DNA from: Carya illinoinensis
Lineage: Eukaryota > Streptophyta > Magnoliopsida > Fagales > Juglandaceae
Direction: 5' to 3'
Assembly (NCBI RefSeq): GCF_018687715.1
Contig: NC_056755.1
Span: forward strand, 37,730,001-37,794,000
DNA: 64,000 bases
This document shows, piece by piece, positions 11,579-22,501 of this stretch. Below the pieces are notes generated by a model. That model had not been told where the DNA came from. It made no database searches and saw only the letters and a program-made list of their open reading frames with translations. How positions within the stretch are numbered: the stretch's first letter is position 1; every line of letters begins with the position of its first letter. Both the position numbers and the translations under genes were made by a program.

Positions 11579-11989
11579 ATGAGTTCTGCTTCTCATTCCG
11601 GGTCAAGTTTGGAGAGACCACTGTGCTATTGTGGCTCCCAAGCGAAGCTTCGGATTTCTGGAAAAGCAAATACTTTTGGCCGAAGGTTTTTCAACTGTCC
11701 AAACTATAAGATGAATAAACAATGTGGCTTTTTTGAGTGGATTGATCTTCAAAGTGAGCAAAACAGTTGCTGTAAGCTGACCTTGGAGTTAGCTGAACGG
11801 AGGCACGAGAGGGTACTTCATCAGCGGCTCCTCATCGAAGAATCCAAATTAAAAGCATTGGAGAAGAAGTATAACCGAGTCTTCAAAGTATTAAAACTGA
11901 CATGGTTATTTTTAGTAATAGTTGCTGGTATACTTTTGATGTATGGAACCAATTATAATGTATCTCAGCCATGTCTACAACTCATGTAA
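11579..11989 (+). CDS. GRF-type zinc-finger protein with coiled coil and membrane segment
   Basis: A 136-residue protein. Residues 16-56 form a zf-GRF domain: Cys16-Tyr-Cys18-Gly, then GRRFFNCP with Cys40, then CGFFEWID with Cys49. Residues about 65-102 are charged and helical (LELAERRHERVLHQRLLIEE), a likely coiled coil. Residues about 105-124 are a hydrophobic span (WLFLVIVAGILLMYG) and the tail is short. GRF fingers bind single-stranded nucleic acid in proteins such as TOP3A and NEIL3. Small plant proteins with this exact layout (At4g04775-like) are abundant in plant genomes and functionally uncharacterised. It lies inside the MULE, facing the transposase tail to tail, so it may be element-encoded cargo. 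The frame is intact, whereas the transposase is broken. The start was chosen as the first ATG of the domain-bearing frame. Confidence 0.75.
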   Translation: MSSASHSGSSLERPLCYCGSQAKLRISGKANTFGRRFFNCPNYKMNKQCGFFEWIDLQSEQNSCCKLTLELAERRHERVLHQRLLIEESKLKALEKKYNRVFKVLKLTWLFLVIVAGILLMYGTNYNVSQPCLQLM

Positions 11990-12029
11990 GAAACTGTACT
12001 TATTTGCAAAATCGATGGTTCAGTTGAAT

Positions 12030-12098
12030 GTAGTAAATGTGTTGAATGGTGTAAATGTGTTGAATGTTGTAAATGTGTTGAATGTTGTATTGACTATG
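12030..12098 (+). repeat. Short minisatellite (18 bp x 3)
   Basis: Three tandem copies of a GTAAATGTGTTGAATGTT-like unit just downstream of the GRF gene. Confidence 0.8.
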
Positions 12099-12149
12099 AA
12101 TATTGGAGGTTTTTTGCGATTTATCGATATAGTAGTAAATGTATTATAA

Positions 12150-13033
12150 CTGCTGATGTTTCAGTCTGTTTTGATTAGAAAATGACACTTTGATGTTGCA
12201 GAAAATTTGGTACCCAAGTACAATTATAATGCATCTGTTTTTTTGATTTTTTCCTTTCTTACAAACAACAAAATTGCTTTGTATGAATATCACTTTTCCT
12301 ATCCACGTTGGCCATTCATTTTGCAGCGGTTAGTTAAGGGGTACTTATATGAAATCGGGAACCCGAGTCATGTGTATCCAGTCATGAGGTATGCCTTAAA
12401 TTTTCCAGAAATTCGGCTTGTACGTGCAATTTACCCCATACCCGATCAAGACTAAATGAACTCCACCTGAAATAATGAAACACAAACTTCTTCTAACTTT
12501 TGAGAACCCATCTTAGGCAATTAACCCCCAACACAAACTGCTTCTAACTTGTCCTTCTCCAGCTTCTTCATAACCTATACGTAGATGACCAAATAATACA
12601 TTTTTCCAAAAATAACCTATTTAGCCAAATATAAATACAGCCATAACTATTATGATAATTTGTATAAATAAAAAACACATCTGGTACTTATACCCCCTCC
12701 AAATACGAACTTACCCCTCCTGCCTCCATAACCTGTTAACATTATGTAAACCCAATAGCCTCCTCCTTCTATCCACATACATAATTACATCAAATTTGCA
12801 TGGTATAAGCAACCCAGTATTTTCGAAGGAAATCAAAAAGAATAATGAACTATCCACATGGTATAATTACACCAACCACCAAAATAACCTTTTCCAATAT
12901 ATACAATTTTCCAAAAAAATGACACTTATAGTAATATTAGATGCAACCAATAGTTTATCTGACCTAAAAAAATTCTCTGTACATTTTTCCTATATCAAAT
13001 AAAAAACACGCTCGATTTCTCAACCATTTTCCA
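12150..13033. other. Interval between the convergent MULE genes
   Basis: I recognise no gene. A frame at 12207-12455 (plus) has no known motif. The interval should contain the 3' ends of both convergent transcripts. Confidence 0.4.
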
Positions 13034-15861
13034 CTAGTATTGCCATGCTTGTGCTCCATCTCCACCCAGTGTGCTCTCGCTCCGCGACATCCAATCAAAA
13101 TATATCTGAACCTTTGATAGATATCCACACATTAGCCTTCGAAAGGGATGCTGACTAATTGAAATGTGCAAAGTTTAGAAATCTTACACTTTCTTGAGTA
13201 CCAATCATGGGATAACACTGTGTGGCGCTAATGCTGTCCAGTACCTTTTAATAGAAAAACAATAATTTATTTACAATTTTAAATAAAACCAACCATTAAA
13301 TAAAATGATATATACAAAGTGCTCTTTCTGAATACCTGCCCTTCTCCGGAATTGGTGATATCTACTTCTGAATCCCCAAATAAATTCCGGCACGTGCCCA
13401 TGGGAGCTATATCTCCCTCATCTCGCTAGCAATCAAGTAAGGTTTAAATACTCACTAGAAATAATTGAGAAATAATAAAGTAAGGTTTAAAACATCCACC
13501 TGTTTGCGCTTTCCTCCTGCTTGTGCTTTTTTCTGTTTGGCTTTAACCTTCCGCATATCTGTCTCCATCTTTGATGCTCTTCTAAGAGATGGGGGTCTCC
13601 CTTTCCCTCTGACAACAATTGGACTCTTTACTCCTTGTGAACTACCAACTGCAGCAGCTGTGTCCAATGTCGTAACAAGTTCTAAATCTGTGGTTGCAAA
13701 GATCAGTTTAGAAAACTTAGTTAACCTCCCATTGATATTATTATACATGAAAAAATAAAAAATGTGATTTAACATTCAAACCTTTTTCACAGTTCATAGA
13801 TAACGGGTTATGGTTCTGACGATATAATCCAGTCATCTCATGTATCCTCTTCTTTGCATCTTCAAATTGCTCGTTACATTCTACCGCATAGTCGATCATC
13901 TCATAACACATATTCAATAGAATTGCATGTCTATTACCATTTGCCCTCTCATCCCCTGCATCGTAGCTACTTCGAATTAATGTGTATCTCCTCTTGATGT
14001 CCTTTCTCCATCGATCTAAAATGTAGCCTTCTGGCAATGATTTTATACCGTTTGATTTGAATACAGCCAAAATGTGCCTACATAATATCCCTCTCATCTG
14101 AAATAACCCACATGAACACTTTGCTTTTCCTGCCTCGACATTAAAATCCACTGCATATGTAACCTGTTTTGTGAACTCCTGAATACGAACTTCATCTTCT
14201 ACCAAATAATTCTTCATTACCCCATCCGATGTCTGCAGCGCTGGATCCAAATCAAGCACGCCAATTACTTGTTGTTGAACTTCTTTAAATTTGGCATTGG
14301 TGTACAGCTCTTGAAATTTCTTCTCAATTGGAGATCTAGATACGCAGGGAATGGTGCCGCTAAAGGACAGGAATTCTGCCTCACATTCATTTTCAATTTT
14401 CTTCTTCAACGCATTGTCAAACTGATCAACAAACTCCTTCAAATTTGTCTTCGAATGGACATAACCGTCAAAAAAGGCGTTCATACTCTCGCTCCGCTGG
14501 GTTGTACTCATTCCAGCCTAAAAGTGCTCTTTCAGGAAAACTGGTACCCAATGCTCGCGCTCGGAGTATAAACTTTTCAACCAAGCATTCTCATGTAAGT
14601 GGTATGTGTTAATAAACTGGGACCAATGCTTTTCAAACTCGACAATAGTTTGTGTGTCGTACACACATTTCATCAGCTCAGTTTTCAGGCCACTTTTGTA
14701 CGCAGCATATGAACCCAACTTCTCTGGAACTTTCTTGAGTATATGCCATAAGCAAAATCGATGTCGAGTTTCTGGAAATACTATCGCAATTGCATTTTTC
14801 ATTGCTCTGTCCTGATCAGTAATAATAGCCTTTGGAGCTATTCCGTCCATACATTGCAACCAAGTTTGGAACAGCCATGTAAACGTCTCTGTGTCCTCAC
14901 TGGAAATCAACCCAGCTCCCAAAAGAATCGACTGCCCGTAGTGATTTACACCAACAAATGGTGCAAACGGCATCCCATACCTATTAGTCAGGTACGTGGT
15001 GTCGAATGTGACGACGTCACCAAAATACTTATACGCAGCCCGACTACGTGGATCTGCCCAAAAAACATTTTTTAACCTCCCATCATCGTCTAAATCCATC
15101 AATGCAAAAAAACCGTTATTCTTGTATTGCATCCTCATAAAATAATCACGAAGTGCTCCAGCACCACCTGCACCAAGTCGTAGATGGCGGGCTTTGTCGA
15201 TGTAATTCCGACAATCCTTTTCCAAAAATGGCAGGTTCTCAAAGCCACCTGCTCCAACTACAAGAGATCCGTAACTCTTGTTCAGCCGAATACCAGCTAA
15301 GTCGTTTGTGTCAAGGACCCTTTTAACAGTCTCATTCACTTCTCTGTTACATCGAAAGAAGCGGGATTTCTGAGGGCTAATTACATGATTATGTGAGTTA
15401 TTCACTGTTGTCAACCGCATCTTTCCCTCGACTCTTAAGGCATTAATCCTTGCCTTACAGTCCGTCTTTCCCGTCGGACGTGGGTTGGCGATATTGGAAC
15501 TCTTAATCCGAGCCTTCCCTCCCCGTGCACAACCGAGGGTGACATATCTGACACTTTGATCCTCTGACCTCTCACTCCTTTGTGTCATCACTCCAAACCC
15601 GCAATTTTTAGCATACTGCTTATAATAGACCATCAAATCTTCCAATGAATTGAACTCCATCCCCGGCTTTGGCTCCTCAATGATATCATTACAATCCGAA
15701 GATGGCAACACATACGGTGTAGATGGAGTGCCATCGTCAGTTTCCAGTTCATCTAGTCTATCCAACAGATCTTCATTGCAACCAACTCTTGCGGAAGTGC
15801 ATTGCTCTTCAATGTCTATGCATACCGTTAAGGGAGATGCGTGTTCTTCTTCACCACCCAT
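13034..15861 (-). pseudogene. FAR1/FRS-type MULE transposase with one nonsense codon
   Basis: Five exons can be read on the minus strand: 15861-13782, 13687-13500, 13425-13336, 13244-13188 and 13111-13034. All have GT..AG introns and compatible phases, giving about 830 codons. Domains in order: an acidic N terminus; a FAR1 DNA-binding domain (about residues 70-170, with CGFGV, TLGCARGG, CKARI and NSHNHV); an MULE DDE transposase domain (FDTTYLTNRYG, ITDQDRAMKNAI, CLWHI); a SWIM zinc finger (CSCGLFQMRGILCRH); and a C-terminal basic RGKGRPPSLRR tail. The single defect is TAG at 14518-14520, where the conserved FWAGMSTTQRSE motif should have Trp (TGG to TAG). Everything else is open, so the break is recent. 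Host FRS proteins are domesticated relatives, but position inside TIRs with a TSD makes this the element's own transposase. Confidence 0.88.
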
Positions 15862-17794
15862 GGCCTGTACAAGTTGATAACTATATTATTAACACACATG
15901 AAAAGGCAATTGCTAATCGCATAAGAAATTAAAAAGGAAAAAAATTAAAACTCGGCAATAGTTATGGCATGATAAATAGTTTCAAAATAACCTACTTGGG
16001 TCCCATTAAAAAACAGCCATGATAAAATTGATGAATTCTTTTGGAGGGATTTGCATCTTTATAATCTAACTATTGAGTAATAATAGTTTAAATTTCGAAA
16101 CTATTACAAAATTACCTCCAAAACTAGCTACCTAAACTTCTTGTACTCAACCATTATATATTTGATTTGATTTGATTTAGATACGTGCAACTCGCAGTAG
16201 CAAGATAGAAATAATTCTAGCTACCTACACTTCTTGTACTTGCATTTGCTTTGATATTTTGTGAAATTACCATCTTGCGAGCTTATCATTCAGATTTCTA
16301 CATTCTTCTAACATCTCAATATATAAATTTTATTATATAATTTATATTTTATCAAAGAAGCTAATCAATTTTAAAAGAATTGAAGCCCTTTTAAATTATA
16401 AAGGACGTATGAATCTCCATCCTGTTTAACTTGTTGAAACGCTCGATTTGTCACATTTTTTTCCTCAATCGCATACTCGATACCCAAGCGGATGCTTTCC
16501 ATTCAAAATCCACATTACTTGATATTTCACATTTCTAAACTGGGACCAAAATTTTCAGATTTTCACCATATATCACTAATCCAATTGTTTCTTCTAATTT
16601 GGTTTACAACAAGTAACATAATCAAACAGTTGCATAACAACTTCATTAAACCAAATAATAAAATACAAAACTGTATCCAATTAAAAATATCCAACTGATT
16701 TAATAATAAATTAAAAAATAAAAAATTCATTAGCCAACAACCTGTTTGTAGGCAGCATATATCTAGATTAACTTGCATATAGTATTTGGGAGGTTATCAA
16801 TCACATAATTATATTTGTACTCATCAAGCAACGTAAAAAAAAAAAATTAATCAAACCAATATTATCGGATGCTTGTAAAATTATATAAACAAAAGTATGT
16901 ATGTAATTAAGAGAGTAATAAGCTTCTTTTTCATTTCAGATTTCCCAACCTAGTGAGCTTATGTAAATTATTACAATTCCTCCCTTCCATAATCAATGTA
17001 AATTATGTAAACAGTCATATTATATTGTATCAACATGCATGGGAAAACCAAGCTACACGAAATTCATGCTAATGCTACACGGGTATTTCATCCAATCAAA
17101 TGCAAAATATGCCAAATTCATGCTAATGCTACACGAAACCAATCCAGAACTGTAAACAACCAACACATATTGATCCTCATGTGAAAACCATAGTTACACC
17201 AATCCACTGCAAATCCCACGAAACAGAGCCAAATCAGAGTTTTTCATATATCAAACAACTTATAATCCAGTTCAAGACCCATGTTTATTTAAGTAGAAAA
17301 ACCATTTGTTTACATTCACAGAACCAGAACCTGCCTGTGGTGGTGCCGACGGGGTAAACTCAGAAGCTGACCCACGAACCAGAACCGACCCACGACACTC
17401 ACCCACCTCGCTGACCCGAACTGCCCAAACTGCTGGCCCGAACTGCTGGCCCACCGAGTTGACCCGAGGTTATGGCCCACGAAGCTGACCCAAACCCAGC
17501 CCACGAAGCTGACCCAAACGGCTGACCCAAACGACCCTCGGGCTTGACCCACACAATGCAGACCGGGCCGAACTCAAACCACCCAACCGGATGCCCAACC
17601 CAACGACTCCGTACTACACCAACGATTGTATAACTGCAGAACGGCGTGGATCTGGAAGAACCAACAAGCCCGCTTGATCTTCAAGAATGGTTCCTCCTCG
17701 CACACGCACATCAAAAGCGGGAACGAAATGGTTTCAATATCATTTCTTCCGCTTTTTCATTCGGCTTTTTTTTTTTTTTTTTTTTTTTTAAATA
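15862..17794. other. MULE interior upstream of the transposase
   Basis: No gene seen. It presumably holds the transposase promoter and leader. The part 17390-17560 is a degenerate GACCCAAAC / GACCCGAACTG tandem repeat giving spurious open frames on both strands. A T26 run lies at about 17767-17792. Confidence 0.5.
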
Positions 17795-17876
17795 TTTTAA
17801 TATTTTATTATTATTTTAATAACGGCCACGTCAGCTGCGTGCCGCTTACATTTGCCGTTTGCCTATAGAACTACTC
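17795..17876 (-). repeat. Right terminal inverted repeat of MULE
   Basis: Read on the minus strand from 17876 it begins GAGTAGTTCTATAGGCAAAC, continues GGC...GCTGACGTGG, then CCGTTATT. The GCAAACGGC and GACGTGG blocks match the left end in order and spacing. Confidence 0.75.
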
Positions 17877-18508
17877 TTCTGGGGGTAAGTCCCCGAAGCG
17901 CATTACGGAGAGTCCTGGAATGGCATCCAGGGTTTTGTCAATAGGGTTTAGATCTCCCCCTGCACCGCCATTACCATGAGCTTCACCGCCACCGCAAGCT
18001 TTAGCATAAGTCTCGTGGATGAGAGCACTGTAAATGTGGGCAGAGAGGTCGTAGGGTGCGGGAACATATAAAGGGACCCACTTTACATGCATGTCCGCAG
18101 CCATATCGCAGCCAAAGACCAAGAAAGCATCGCTCAAGATGCAGGTGATCTTTCGCTGCCCAGTCTCGGCCACTGCCATATCCATGCCTTTTTGGAAGCT
18201 CTCAGGTGCAGCCTCAAGGAACAGATCCGCTTCCTTGAGGGGATTCCCGGGAGTGAGGACATGTCCCTCCGGCACGCCATCCGCAACATCGTAGGATTTA
18301 AGGTTATGTGGGAGGTGAGCTCCTGAGGTGGCAGAGAGCTTTTGGTTGGATTTGGCAGTGTTGAGGAAGGAGAAACTCACGTCAGGGGCGGCCGATGCTA
18401 ATCTGGAAGTTAGGTTGAGTAAAGGCCAGGGATGGCAGCCAAATGGAAAATTGGAAATGCCAAAACTGCAACATGTTGATTTTTTCCTGATGAGCTTTGA
18501 TCACTCAT
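17877..18508 (-). pseudogene. UDP-glucosyltransferase pseudogene, N-terminal half (unit A)
   Basis: This is the 5' half of the gene completed at 8945-9718. The start ATG (18506-18508) opens MSDQSSSGKNQHVAVLAFP as in unit B. A 7-bp insertion next to the catalytic-histidine region (AATTTTCCATTTGG against ATTTAGC in the intact copy) shifts the frame, so the N terminus stops after about 33 residues. The rest continues in another frame through the acceptor-binding region (LSDAFLVFGCDMAADMHV). It has five extra residues (AKACG region) relative to unit B. The reading ends at the MULE junction, where GDLPPEE* replaces GDLPQEI. Confidence 0.92.
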
Positions 18509-18719
18509 ATTTTTTTTTTTTGGCTTGACTTGATTTGCTGATAGATAAATAGGACCAGCGGTAGGTAAGAACTGAGAGAGATTTATAAAATATATTAATA
18601 GCATTAATAGCATCACATGACATTCCAAACTCTTCGTGACTGTTGACAACAAATATTAATTATTGAGTACTACTGAATGGTAGCTTTAAACCTAAGTCTG
18701 ACTGGTAGCCAGTTAGATA

Positions 18720-18965
18720 ATATTAATTACTACTTGGAGGGCATCGTTTTTCGTAATGGACGGTGTTAGAGACACCGCTGATTGCTCTAATTGGCAGTTA
18801 CTGTAAGGTAAAAAAAAATTATTTTTTTTATATTTTTAAATATTTTAAAAAATATAAAAAATATATAATAATATTAAATAATTTTTTTAATAATTAAATA
18901 AATAAAAATAAAAATAAAAATAAAATATAGCTAGTGGTAGCCCTCGACGGGAGCCACCACGGCCT
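18720..18965. mobile_element. Probable MITE in UGT-A upstream region
   Basis: A segment absent from the same place in unit B, with a long A/T-only core (TTATTTTTTTTATATTTTTA and AAATAAAAATAAAAATAAAA) between GC-richer ends such as GGTGTTAGAGACACCGCTG and GGTAGCCCTCGACGGGAGCC. The ends are only partly inverted, so boundaries are approximate. A similar-looking insert lies at 20640-20815. Confidence 0.4.
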
Positions 18966-19383
18966 TTGTGTTTTCCTTTCGTAATAAGCTTTTGAATTCC
19001 CATGCCTCGATAGAATATTATTGCTATCATTAAAGACTAGGATTCTGCAGTGAAAGGGCTGTGGCAGATAAGATTGATGCCATCAATCTGATATTGCCTT
19101 TTGCCTCTTTGAGTCCTTTAAACTGTTGCTAGGACAACCATTTTGAATTAAAGCAAAAAAAAAAAAAAAAAATTAATATAAAAAATTATGGATAAATTGT
19201 GAAATAATCGGTGATGTATGATTATCCAATCCAAATACTCTACACACTTCGTCCTAATTTAATAGCCGCCCTTTTTATTTTATTTGTGTAAGATGTTCGA
19301 GACCATTAACGTACAGGAATGCAAAACACGTCACTACAGTTACTGCCGTACGTGGAATAGTATAACAAATTCAACGTACTCTT

Positions 19384-20227
19384 TAGCATTCACATTGACT
19401 TGACCGTTTGATTCAACTTTACATAATTCAACTCAAAAATACTTAACATTAAATTAGATAAATTTAAAATAATTTAAACTTTTGTTACAGTAATTGATTA
19501 AAGATGAAAGATTACTATTCATTCATCAAATATTAAAATATTAATTTTTCATTTCAAACAAATAAATTAAATTAATTAGATGAATATAATTAACATTTAA
19601 CATTTAGAATATAATTACTATTAACATTTAATAATACTTTTTTATAATATTAATTTAATATAATATAATTATTATTAACATTTAATAATACTTTTTTTAA
19701 TATTAATTTAATTAGAATATAATTACTATTAGCATTTAATAATACTTTTTTGTAATATTAAGAAAATATAATATAATTATTATTATTATTAACATTGAAT
19801 AATACTTTTTTAATATTAATTTAATTAGAATATAATTATTATTAATATTTAATAATAATTTTTTAAATATTAATTTAATTAGAATATAATTACTATTAAC
19901 ATTTAATAATAATTTTTTAATATTAATTTAATTATAATATAATAATATTAATGTAATGTAATATAATTATTATTATTAACATTTAATAATACTTTTTTTA
20001 ATATTAATCTAATTAGAATATAATTATTATTAACATTTAATTGGTAGAATTACAAAATGTGAGAAAATAAATTAAATAAAAAATTTATTAATTTAATAAT
20101 ATTTTATTATTATATAGAAAATAAATGGCTAATCCAATGTGGGAATTGAATTTTGATAGAATATGTAAATATAAAAAAGTGTTGATATTGACTAAATTTA
20201 AAAATAAATTTAACCAAACCAATGCTA
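19384..20227. mobile_element. AT-rich MITE-like insertion (844 bp) with TSD
   Basis: The ends are TAGCATT...AATGCTA. Flanks gTACTCTT (19376-19383) and aTACTCTT (20228-20235) match at 7 of 8 positions, suggesting an 8-bp hAT-like duplication. Unit B at about 35480-35490 reads straight through, so B carries the empty site. The interior (19590-20060) is a tandem array of a roughly 60-100 bp unit built on TTAACATTTAATAATACTTT and TTAATTTAATTAGAATATAA. The short frames inside are not genes. Confidence 0.75.
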
Positions 20228-20458
20228 ATACTCTTTGTATGCCTACGACAATACGCTATCAAGCAGGCTGTTTCAATTCTGATCATATACAGGCTACATA
20301 TCGGGCCCTTTTCCCGTAGATCGATTCTGGCTTTTACTGAACTTTTTTTTTTTTTTACTGATTTTAATATTAGGATCGTCGAATAACTCATTTCTTTAGA
20401 TAATGTATATATACGAATTCCATAACTACTAATAACCTAAATTAAATAAAGCAATTAA

Positions 20459-20815
20459 GTACTGTTTGGCCATTTGAATTTTTCATCTTAAACACAAAAT
20501 TCTCATCTCATCATTACAACTTTCTTAAATCCCCATACAAAATATAATAAACAATTCAACTTTTTCTTAATTTTTTTAAATATAATATTTTAATATTTAA
20601 TCTTAAAACTCAAAATTTTCATATGAGAAATGCTTAAGTCACTGTTGGTAGTTCCTGCCAGGAGTTATTGCTGGCCCTTTTTCTTTTTTTATTTTTAACT
20701 TTTGTTTAATGATTAAGTAAATATTTTTTTAATAGTAAAAATATAATAGTAAAAATAAAAGTTTAAAAATAAAAACATACATTATAACTAGTTGTAGCTG
20801 TAGTGCTACCCTTAG
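20459..20815. mobile_element. Insertion(s) absent from unit B
   Basis: Unit A reads AAAGCAATTAAG then about 360 bases not found at 35740 in unit B, then AAAAATAGTAAAGGATGA. Ends such as TACTGTTTGGCCATTTGA and AGAAATGCTTAAGTCACTG suggest one or two nested MITEs. Boundaries are approximate. Confidence 0.5.
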
Positions 20816-20839
20816 AAAAAAAAAAAATAGTAAAGGATG

Positions 20840-21480
20840 ATTTATGTCCAATCTGTTGGAAACTTGAAAGGAAACAGAAACTATTCAGCCTGTAATGTCA
20901 AGGCAGAAGACAAAAAAAAAAAAAAAAAAAGCATAGGCTGAAAATGGAGTTGTAGTGATGTGAATTTCAGCCTACTTTAGCAGAAGATGAAGCAACAGTT
21001 TCCAACAGAAAAGCTTGAAAAATTAGGAGTCATTCTTAAAGGGGTGTGGACCAGTCGAAATAAATTCATCTTTGAGTATCGCTTTTATAGTCCTAATTAT
21101 GTCATAACTTCTACTTTGGTGAGTCTCTCTGGTTATAGAGATGTTCAGAGGTTGAAAGGTGAAGCAGATGAGAAAACAAGTGGTACTATTTGTATTCAAA
21201 CCAGATGGACAAAACCTTGGTCCAGAAGAAAGAATGACAAAAGTGATGCTGCTTTAGATATGGATAATAAGAAACTGGGTATTGGATTGATAGCAAGGAA
21301 CTGTAGGGGTCGGGGGAGATACTATTCTCATTATGTTCTGGTCAATTTTCTACTGGAATACCATATCTTGAAGAGTGTAATGCAGTACTATAGAGGGCAA
21401 TTAAACTTTGTCAAGAACTTAATATTAAAGATGTGATCTTTGAAGGTGATGCAAAAAAGGGGATTAAGGTTGTTAAAATT
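20840..21480 (+). pseudogene. LINE remnant: zinc-binding and RNase H end (unit A)
   Basis: A decayed C-terminal end of a non-LTR retrotransposon. The TWTSRNKFIFE-like stretch and the DMDNKKLGIGLIARNCRGRG segment fit the plant LINE RNase H-like domain, where WxxP..g..K.NFDaa is followed by a glycine-rich strand. The expected WTKP...KVNFDA region is disrupted here and better kept in unit B at 36080-36130. Frameshifts and stops occur throughout. It breaks off near 21480, where about 1.5 kb still present in unit B has been deleted. Confidence 0.7.
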
Positions 21481-22500
21481 TTAAATTAAACCAAAATTAT
21501 AAACACAATTAAATTAAAAAAAAAAAAAACTTAATTAATCATTTTCCAAAGAACAAAATGTAATTATATTAAAAATTTAAACGAATAAAAATACACCCAG
21601 TACTTCCTAAATCTTTTAAAATTTGCAATAATATCTTACCTTATAAAAAAATGTTAAAAATTCTAGAGTGATCCAAACAAAAGTCTACACATGATGTGAA
21701 AGTAGAATGTGATCTACCTCAATAAAATAGGAAAAATACTTTAAGAAATCGAAACTATTTTCAAAATAACAAAAAACTATTTAAAAAACTAGAAAATATA
21801 AAAAAAAATCAATTAAATTTATTTATTGAATATAATAAATTCTATATTCTCATTGTCATCCAGCTTAGACAATGATAATACTCTCTCAAAGACGGTAATG
21901 GGCAACAAGCCCTTTTCATTGTCATCCAATCCGATGTCATCAAGAGTTTACATCAAATTACAAAACACACACACATTAGACATACTCTTTAATAAAATTT
22001 CCTCACCCCATCCAACTTCAAAAACCATCAACAAAAGAATTGGAGCAGTAAGCACTACGAAAATAACACAACGTGAACAAACAAGGATCATAATTCAAGA
22101 ATAAAAGTTTACCACAAAACAGAAAGCTCACTACAGAACAAAAACCTTTCTATAACTCCAGAATAGAAACAAAAAGCTTAAACTGGGTACATGACTCTAG
22201 AAATAGATCCATAAATATCACTAAGTACACGACCCATCCAAATGGATACTGTAGATTGTCCACCTGGGCTCAGTGTTTTAAAAGAAGTTATGGATACTTA
22301 ATATCACCAGCAGCCGCAATCACTTAGTCAAAGGGGCAGAACCCATATCCCGTGACAAACAAATTCATAACTCAGCTAAATAAACATGCATAATATCTCC
22401 ATTATAAAAACAGTGAGGAAAAGGAAACTTCACTTGGCAATTTGTATACCTGAGAAATTACCCATCTTCACTTCCAATTATATCGCCATGCCAAGTACCA
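21481..22500. other. Non-coding part of the duplicated unit
   Basis: This closely matches 37810-38840 of unit B, including the runs ATTTTAAATTAAACCAAAAT and TCATTGTCATCCA. No gene seen. It is the 3' flank of the FAR1-type relic that follows. Confidence 0.65.
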
Positions 22501-22501
22501 G

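Larger units (their letters stand above)
9719..17876. mobile_element. Mutator-like element (MULE), 8,158 bp, inserted in a UGT gene
   Basis: The insertion is defined by comparison with the unbroken UGT in unit B and by a 9-bp target duplication, the hallmark of Mutator-superfamily elements. The ends share an imperfect inverted repeat of about 60 bp: both contain GCAAACGGC near the tip followed by a GACGTGG block and TTATT. The left end has a second copy of GCAAACGGCTT in tandem. The element carries a FAR1-type transposase (minus, 13034-15861) and a GRF zinc-finger protein (plus, 11579-11989) in convergent arrangement. The sub-terminal regions are GC- and pyrimidine-rich and may be promoters or leaders. 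The near-identical TSD suggests fairly recent insertion, but the transposase has a nonsense codon, so it would need help to move. Confidence 0.88.

Noticed and set aside
17306..17552. GC-rich frames near the right MULE end
   Set aside because: Products of a GACCCAAAC-type tandem repeat; no conserved features.
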